Shown here: positions 59,189 to 64,000 of the stretch, in pieces
Position numbering within the stretch: the stretch's first letter is position 1
Layout: every line of letters begins with the position of its first letter
NCBI RefSeq assembly: GCF_016802725.1
Contig: NC_052677.1
Coordinates: 12,697,306-12,761,305, forward strand
Direction of reading: 5' to 3'
DNA: 64,000 nt
From: Solenopsis invicta
Lineage: Eukaryota > Arthropoda > Insecta > Hymenoptera > Formicidae
Position numbers and translations under genes: made by a program
Notes under the pieces: model-generated
Database searches by the model: none
Seen by the model: only the letters and a program-made list of their open reading frames with translations
Told to the model about the DNA's origin: nothing

Positions 59189-62100
59189 CTGCAATATGCA
59201 ACAGTATGTAAATAATATATATTTACATTGACATTCAACCGCAGGCAAATTGAGAAAAGCTTAGTCATACGTTCGTGTGTTATGTAAAACTTACTTGGCT
59301 TGGAAAGTCTACAATCTCGAACTGCACCGCCAAATCCGGCAAAAATCCACAAGCTAGTAATAAAATGATAGTAGAGTTGCTCACGAGACTGAACAAAAGA
59401 GCTTTATTTTGTGTCAAACTTTCCATAAATGGCTGACCCTATAAGAGTGTGATATAATTAGTGTTTATTATTAATAATAATGCGTTATTATTTGATGATG
59501 GGATATAATGAGTGACTTACTCGATAATTTATAGCAAAAGTAGAAACCTGAAGAGACATTGCGATTATGTACACAGTACTGTTAATTAAATTCGCCTCAA
59601 AGGGTTCTTCCTCGCTGCTGTCATTTCCTCCTAATGAATTCGCTTCATTGGAAGTGTTCAAGATGGCTGCCAACTTATCGTCTCTGTAAAAGAAGCAATT
59701 TGAAGAACACGGTCGAGCAATTCCATTAACTTACACAACTTACTTCGGAGATAAAATGGTAGCTTCTTTCACCAAGTAGACGAGACAGATGAAATGTACA
59801 GCAAACTGCAATAACACAGTTGCGATAGTGTATAAATTGAAGATGTTTGGTAGCGGTCTTTGCTGCGACAGACTTTTCAGCGGTTTCGATCGTGAGATGA
59901 AGAGAAAACATGCCGCCAGTAGGACACCCTGCAAAGTCGCCTGCGCATCACTGAACTTGATTCCATCCAGATACAACACTGACTGACTGTAAGCGAGTAT
60001 CAGTGCATTCAACGCCAGTATTTTGAACATCTGCAGGGTGGTGACCAGAGTGCAGCGGCCTTGCTTGATCACGTGACATACTGCAAGCAAACGAATCCTT
60101 GTGTCTTTGGGTAACAAATCAATTTGGCGGTGTGATTTCATGATTCTTACTGCATTGAATGGATGACATTTTGCTAGTGAAAGGAGCCGCGATAGAAGCG
60201 TCGCCGAGTTTCACAATCACGGACTCCTCGTTATCAATCTCCTTCAGGATCTTCTGCAGCTTTGCATTGGTGCTCATTGGTGCGACTCTCGGATTGTTTC
60301 TTGGTCCGTTGTTTATGGGCGATATCAAAGTATTAGTTCTTTGATCTTCTCGCTTGTCACTAAGCAGTTTTTCAGGTGGACTGGATAGAATTGCGACACC
60401 TAACAAGAAAGAAAAAGGGAAAAAGTGCATTCAACTTTTACCTTTCAACTTTTACCAAATCCTTTTCGTCAACTTACCCACTTGCGTGTGTTTCAACGCT
60501 CCGACATCGTTCGTCCCGTCACCACACATCAACGTCGTATAGCCTAAAGATTGTAGCGATATGATAATGAATTCCTTTTGCTTCGGTGCGCATCGCGCAA
60601 AAATTACGACATGCGGCAAGAGCTTCCAAAGAAGCTCCCGTTGCTTTTCCTTCAGATATGATAAACCCTAGAAAAGTTCACATTATACAGTAACAAACCA
60701 TCTGATTGACAGAAAAAGAAAGTGAAATTCTTGTTCATCTACACACTTCACCCGTCACGCAAAGTGTATTATCCTTCCAGATCTCTTTGCGCCATTCAAC
60801 ATTTTTTATACTTAGAGGAAATTGCGTCATCTTGTCTATACTTTCCCACACCCATGTATTATCATTTTCAGTCAGTATAAGCGTACTGGGCTTCTTCGTA
60901 AAATGTAGCTCGCGACTTACATGACAAGCCGTCAAGGGATTGTCACCCGTTATCATTACAACCTAAAAATAGTACGTTAAACTTATTTAGTTTCTGATAA
61001 TTTTGCGGAAACGTTTTCTTTCGAAACTTTTTTTTACATTCCGCGACATCTCGTATACATACCGAATGCGATGAATTGACAATCTCTTTAATAACGGCTT
61101 TCGAATCAGGTTTGAGAGGACAGCTGATGATGACAAATCCCGCAAACGTAAGATTGTTCTCTAACTTTTCACGAGTTAGTTCTCTTAAGTCTTGAGAGGA
61201 TAAGCTGCCAGTAAGTTTTCGATATCCCAAAGCGAGCACTCTTGCACCGCGCCGTGAAAGAGACAAGTAAGTTGAATCATAATTGTCCGGTACAGAAGAG
61301 AACTGAAGAAAATGACAAATTATGTCGATAACAGTAAACAAAGATCAATTAAAGTTGTAGGCAAATGTAATTTCGCGCACCATGTTCTTCAGGGTTTCTG
61401 GCGCCCCTTTTACGGCAGCCATGTAATGCACCTCTGAAGCTCCAGAAAGATGTCCAGCTACCACGCACATTCTTTTCAGAGCCGATGAAAAATGATATCT
61501 TTGTACAATCTTCAATGCTGGAGATTTTCCCTTTTTAGGAATTACAGAATCACCTAAACAGATATTAGCGTGAAGCGATGCAATATTTCCACGTTATATT
61601 ATTTGCGATTTTACACTCACTTTTCGTGAGATTCCAGTTGATGGCTTTGAGAGTAGCCTTTTCTAACGGATCTCCAACGATACCGTCATCTAATTGAACG
61701 AGAGAATGGCACGTGGCGAGTACTTGAATACTCTCTAAAGGTGCATCCGATATTTGAATCACATCCGACTTGCCGCTTAAAAAGAAAAATTAAAATCGCA
61801 TTTTCCTAACAACGAAAGATTACGCGAGGATAGTAAAACAGTAGTTTCTTACTTGATACCCGCGATACCCTCGATAACCAAATTATCGCTGGTAAGCGTT
61901 CCGGTCTTGTCGAAACAACAAATGTCGACTTTGCCGGCGAATGGAATTCTGAACGGTTCCGTGCAGAATACACCTGCGAACAGATGAGACAAGGTAATTT
62001 TTACACGTATGTGACTCGTATGATTAAGCAAAATGTAAATGTGTCTTATATACCTAATTTGGATAGCGCTACCAGTGATGTATTTACAGCCAGAGACAAT

Positions 62101-63845
62101 TCTATAGGTAACTCTGGTGGTATAACGGACGTCAAAATCAGTGTGCACTCCAAAAATAGTTTGTACTTGTTCCTCGTAGGATCCTCGCTACCTAAAATCG
62201 AAATTTGACATGTCATTCATTGTATAGTCCTTACTTTCATATGTAAGATCGAACTTTACCTTTGATCCAAACGTATGCAGCGGCGGCAATTGCAAAAATA
62301 AGCAAAAATAAAATAAAACCGAAAGTTTCCAAGTTATTGGCTGTAACGCGTTTAACGCCAAACAATATCGTTCTTAAAAGTTTCCCCTGTGACGTGGAAA
62401 AGCCAGTACGCAGTACGTAGGCAATGCATCCATTATCGGTCGCTGTATTAATATTATACATAAAACAGAATTAAGAAATTAATGTTTATGTTAAACTAAA
62501 TAAACTTAAAGTTAATAGCTTTTAAAATTATCAAATAATTAAAACTACAAGGGCTAATAAGAGTAAACCGCGGTTGGTAGAGCGTAATATAATTACAACA
62601 AATTTATTTTTATTTTTATAACATAGTACGTTTCGACTCAATTTCGAATCGTCCTCAGCTATACAAATTTCTTAAAAAACAATACTACATGGTGTATGCG
62701 CTTTTGCTCCCCAGTTATTAACTTTATAACTTTATTACTTTTAACTTTTTAATTAATTTTAACTATCCAATCCTGTTGTAAAATGTAGGAAAATAAAATT
62801 TATTGGTGTTACCTCGAAGACCGGGGATATTTTTGCTAGGAGGTGTATGCTGTACAACTTTTGTACCACCGAAAAGTATGTGAAGTTTATCTGCTTCGAT
62901 GTCTATAGTTCTACTTCCATCTATATCTTCTATAGGTTCCTTCATTTGAGGCACAGATTCACCTAAACATTTTCAATCGCTATAGCTACATGTCCGTGAT
63001 TTGATACGCGATATTAGCTTGTTTAAAGTACCTGTTAACATGCTTTCGTCAACCACGCATGGGCCTCGCAAAAGCAACATATCGCATGGCACTATATTAT
63101 CATGTTGAGGCCTTGTAATGGAGACAATATCCCCAGGAACTAGTTGGTCTGTAAGCAATGGGCGCCATCGCCTATTTCTGTATACCTAAAGGATAAAAGA
63201 ATAAATATAGGTGAAATCTATTAGAAATAAGTAAGCAGACAGCGCTCATATTTTTTGTACCAGTATCATATACGGTTTATTGCCCATTTTACGAATCTCG
63301 GCCATATTCCTTAGCTGTTGTTGCACTAGTGTACATTCGAACATGATAAGCATGATCAGTGTGAAGATACTATAATACCAATATTTATCTAAGCACCAGA
63401 GTGCTACGCAGAATACTTGAAAAACAAAGAACGGAGCAATAGCACGCTCTTTAAAGAGTTCCCAGAATTCGGGTACAACCATGTCCAACCTGAAGTAAAA
63501 AAGAAAAAATGATTATTTTTAGCGATGAAAAAGGTGGCTTGTAAGAAACAATTAATGAAAGCAGTCTTTCACACTGTACTTGTTTTTCCCATATTTTTCT
63601 TCCGCTGCCTCAACTTCCTTTTGATCAAGATAGCCTTTCCATTCACAATAATGTTTCACGGAATGATTAACCGGGAACTGCAATCCTCTGAATGACTTCC
63701 TGTCTGGATCCCAGTAGTATTTTGTCTTTTGAAAAATGAACCAAGGTTCTTGCTGATTCGAGTGATGCAATGAAATCAGCTCCGAGCTCCCGTTGTTTGG
63801 AGTAGGAACCACTTTGACTATTCGGGCTTTGCATGGATCTTTTTC
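59081..63845 (-). CDS. ATP13A1: ATP13A1, P5A-type P-type ATPase of the ER (partial at 5' end)
   Basis: Seventeen coding exons on the minus strand, 3,216 nt, encoding 1,071 residues plus TGA; all introns are GT-AG and phases close. The N-terminal roughly 110-140 residues are missing because the gene runs off the right edge. P5A ATPases (yeast Spf1, Drosophila anne boleyn/CG6230) remove mislocalised transmembrane helices from the ER membrane. P-type landmarks, in residues of the part seen: the TGES actuator motif (about 216-219), the PPELP membrane motif typical of P5A (about 352-356), the phosphorylated aspartate in DKTGTLT (about 395), KGAPE in the nucleotide-binding domain (about 512-516), TGDNP (about 608) and GDGTNDVGALK (about 724-734). 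KVVPTPNNGS near the start and VKLGDASIAAPFTSK are P5A-specific. All catalytic motifs are intact. No close paralogue competes with this assignment. Confidence 0.97.
59295..59438 (-). CDS. ATP13A1: ATP13A1 exon, C-terminal membrane domain part 3
   Basis: A 48-codon exon encoding GQPFMESLTQNKALLFSLVS through QFEIVDFPSQ, matching the GxPFMESLxxNxxLxxSL block of the family. Confidence 0.94.
59521..59683 (-). CDS. ATP13A1: ATP13A1 exon, C-terminal membrane domain part 2
   Basis: Encodes KDDKLAAILNTSNEANSLGG, an acidic lumenal/cytosolic loop (SSEEEPFE), then LINSTVYIIAMSLQVSTFAI. The loop is longer than in vertebrate orthologues. Confidence 0.93.
59744..60080 (-). CDS. ATP13A1: ATP13A1 exon, C-terminal membrane domain part 1
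   Basis: A 337-nt exon encoding ICHVIKQGRCTLVTTLQMFK through KEATILSP, with about three hydrophobic helices and the conserved ISRSKPLKSLSQQRPLPNIF loop. Confidence 0.96.
60151..60399 (-). CDS. ATP13A1: ATP13A1 exon, cytosolic linker
   Basis: Encodes GVAILSSPPEKLLSDKREDQ through TSKMSSIQC. A poorly conserved charged linker leads into VKLGDASIAAPFTSK, which is diagnostic of ATP13A1. Confidence 0.95.
60478..60667 (-). CDS. ATP13A1: ATP13A1 exon, GDGTNDV hinge
   Basis: Encodes GLSYLKEKQRELLWKLLPHV through GALKHTQVG, including FARCAPKQKE and GDGTNDVGALK, the Mg2+-coordinating hinge of P-type ATPases. Confidence 0.96.
60747..60962 (-). CDS. ATP13A1: ATP13A1 exon, TGDNP motif
   Basis: Encodes VVMITGDNPLTACHVSRELH through NTLCVTGE. 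TGDNP is the conserved P-domain motif. The variable linker between ELHF and the CVTG segment is of usual length. Confidence 0.95.
61063..61302 (-). CDS. ATP13A1: ATP13A1 exon
   Basis: An 80-codon exon encoding FSSVPDNYDSTYLSLSRRGA through EIVNSSHS. GARVLALGY and SCPLKPDSK are conserved in P5A pumps. Confidence 0.96.
61381..61553 (-). CDS. ATP13A1: ATP13A1 exon, KGAPE motif
   Basis: Encodes SDSVIPKKGKSPALKIVQRY through AAVKGAPETLKNM. FSSALKRM and KGAPE are the ATP-binding signatures of the family. Confidence 0.95.
61621..61775 (-). CDS. ATP13A1: ATP13A1 exon, nucleotide-binding domain
   Basis: Encodes NGKSDVIQISDAPLESIQVL through KAINWNLTK, including the TCHSLVQLDDGIVGDPLEKA block of the N domain. 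Confidence 0.95.
61853..61973 (-). CDS. ATP13A1: ATP13A1 exon, phosphorylation site
   Basis: Encodes GVFCTEPFRIPFAGKVDICC then FDKTGTLTSDN and LVIEGIAGI. The aspartate of DKTGTLT is the residue phosphorylated in the catalytic cycle. Confidence 0.97.
62054..62191 (-). CDS. ATP13A1: ATP13A1 exon, PPELP transmembrane motif
   Basis: Encodes GSEDPTRNKYKLFLECTLIL through NTSLVALSKL, including PPELPIELS. PPELP replaces the PEGL of cation pumps and marks the P5A class. Confidence 0.95.
62260..62442 (-). CDS. ATP13A1: ATP13A1 exon, end of actuator and membrane helix
   Basis: Encodes ATDNGCIAYVLRTGFSTSQG through AAAAYVWIK. It contains GKLLRTILFGVKRVTANN and a hydrophobic helix, both strongly conserved in P5A pumps. 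Confidence 0.96.
62480..62774. mobile_element. AT-rich hAT-like MITE remnant in ATP13A1 intron, with nested insertion
   Basis: The right end ACTATCCAATCCTG and TTTTAACT/AAGTTAATAG words identify the family. Between about 62545 and 62705 lies unrelated sequence with a GAGTCGAAACGT-type motif (minus strand), which from memory resembles ends of Penelope-like elements. The intron still has usable splice sites on both sides. Confidence 0.5.
62813..62962 (-). CDS. ATP13A1: ATP13A1 exon, TGES motif
   Basis: Encodes GESVPQMKEPIEDIDGSRTI through SKNIPGLR. It completes the TGES phosphatase motif. The intron downstream carries a MITE with a nested insertion. Confidence 0.95.
63032..63185 (-). CDS. ATP13A1: ATP13A1 exon, actuator domain
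   Basis: Encodes VYRNRRWRPLLTDQLVPGDI through VVDESMLT, the first half of the actuator domain. The TGES motif is split across this and the next exon. Confidence 0.96.
63261..63489 (-). CDS. ATP13A1: ATP13A1 exon, membrane helices before the actuator domain
   Basis: Encodes KLDMVVPEFWELFKERAIAP through RKMGNKPYMIL, with two membrane segments and the conserved APFFVFQVFC and QQQLRNM blocks. Confidence 0.96.
63580..63845 (-). CDS. ATP13A1: ATP13A1 exon (first one inside the window)
   Basis: Encodes EKDPCKARIVKVVPTPNNGS onward to YGKN, the P5A-specific domain before the first core helices. Acceptor ttccag at 63846-63847 in phase 0. The upstream 155 bases are intron; no earlier exon is recognisable before the window ends. 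Confidence 0.95.
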
Positions 63846-64000
63846 CTGGAATTTTATTTATGAAATAAAAGAGAGGAGATAAAACATCGCGAAATAAAAC
63901 GTTTTGAAGTGACTTCCATTCCACACTGAATGGCGTGTCTTCCGCGAGGTTCGAACACACCCGCCGAGATGTCACGTGACTGACCTAGCAGAAGACCGGC

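Noticed and set aside
63860..63975. Possible earlier ATP13A1 exon
   Set aside because: The minus-strand frame here does not resemble the family N-terminus and no donor fits the phase-0 acceptor at 63845; treated as intron.

Overview
The window looks like nuclear DNA of an insect, most likely a hymenopteran and plausibly an ant. The basis is: two intron-rich protein genes with canonical GT-AG introns; intergenic DNA with abundant CpG and CGCG runs, as expected of a genome with little germline CpG loss; dense (CT)n/(GA)n microsatellites; and several short non-autonomous DNA transposons (MITEs). No bacterial, viral or CRISPR features were seen. The species call is inference.

Layout. About 1-46,300 is a gene desert with no coding exon I can support. 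It holds microsatellites, GC-rich tracts, a few homeodomain-site clusters that resemble enhancers, and TE-derived islands near 22.5-23.3 kb, 26.1-26.4 kb, 29.7-30.0 kb, 33.3-33.6 kb and 40.6-43.1 kb. The 40.6-43.1 kb island contains a large head-to-head foldback. About 46,852-51,308 (minus strand) is a complete 13-coding-exon SLC5-family sodium/solute symporter of 548 residues. Its exon phases all close and it most resembles sodium-coupled monocarboxylate transporters. About 51.3-59.0 kb is the SLC5 upstream region and the ATP13A1 downstream region. It includes a CpG-rich block near 55.3-56.15 kb, with a CArG box and a CRE four bases apart, and a dense MITE group at 56.2-57.2 kb. From 59,081 to the right edge (minus strand) lie the last 17 coding exons of ATP13A1, a P5A-type P-type ATPase of the endoplasmic reticulum. 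They encode 1,071 residues and the stop; the N-terminal exon(s) lie beyond the window.

The two genes are tail-to-head neighbours on the same strand. They do not obviously share a pathway: one is probably a membrane importer of small organic acids, the other an ER transmembrane-helix dislocase. I found no undescribed multi-gene system. The most unusual material is repeat architecture: a roughly 450-bp CpG-rich foldback flanked by outward-facing ends of an AT-rich hAT-like MITE family, a near-perfect 35-bp hairpin beside a splice acceptor in the SLC5 gene, and nested palindromic MITEs in the intergenic gap. All family names rest on recalled family knowledge and on reading the sequence; no searches were run.
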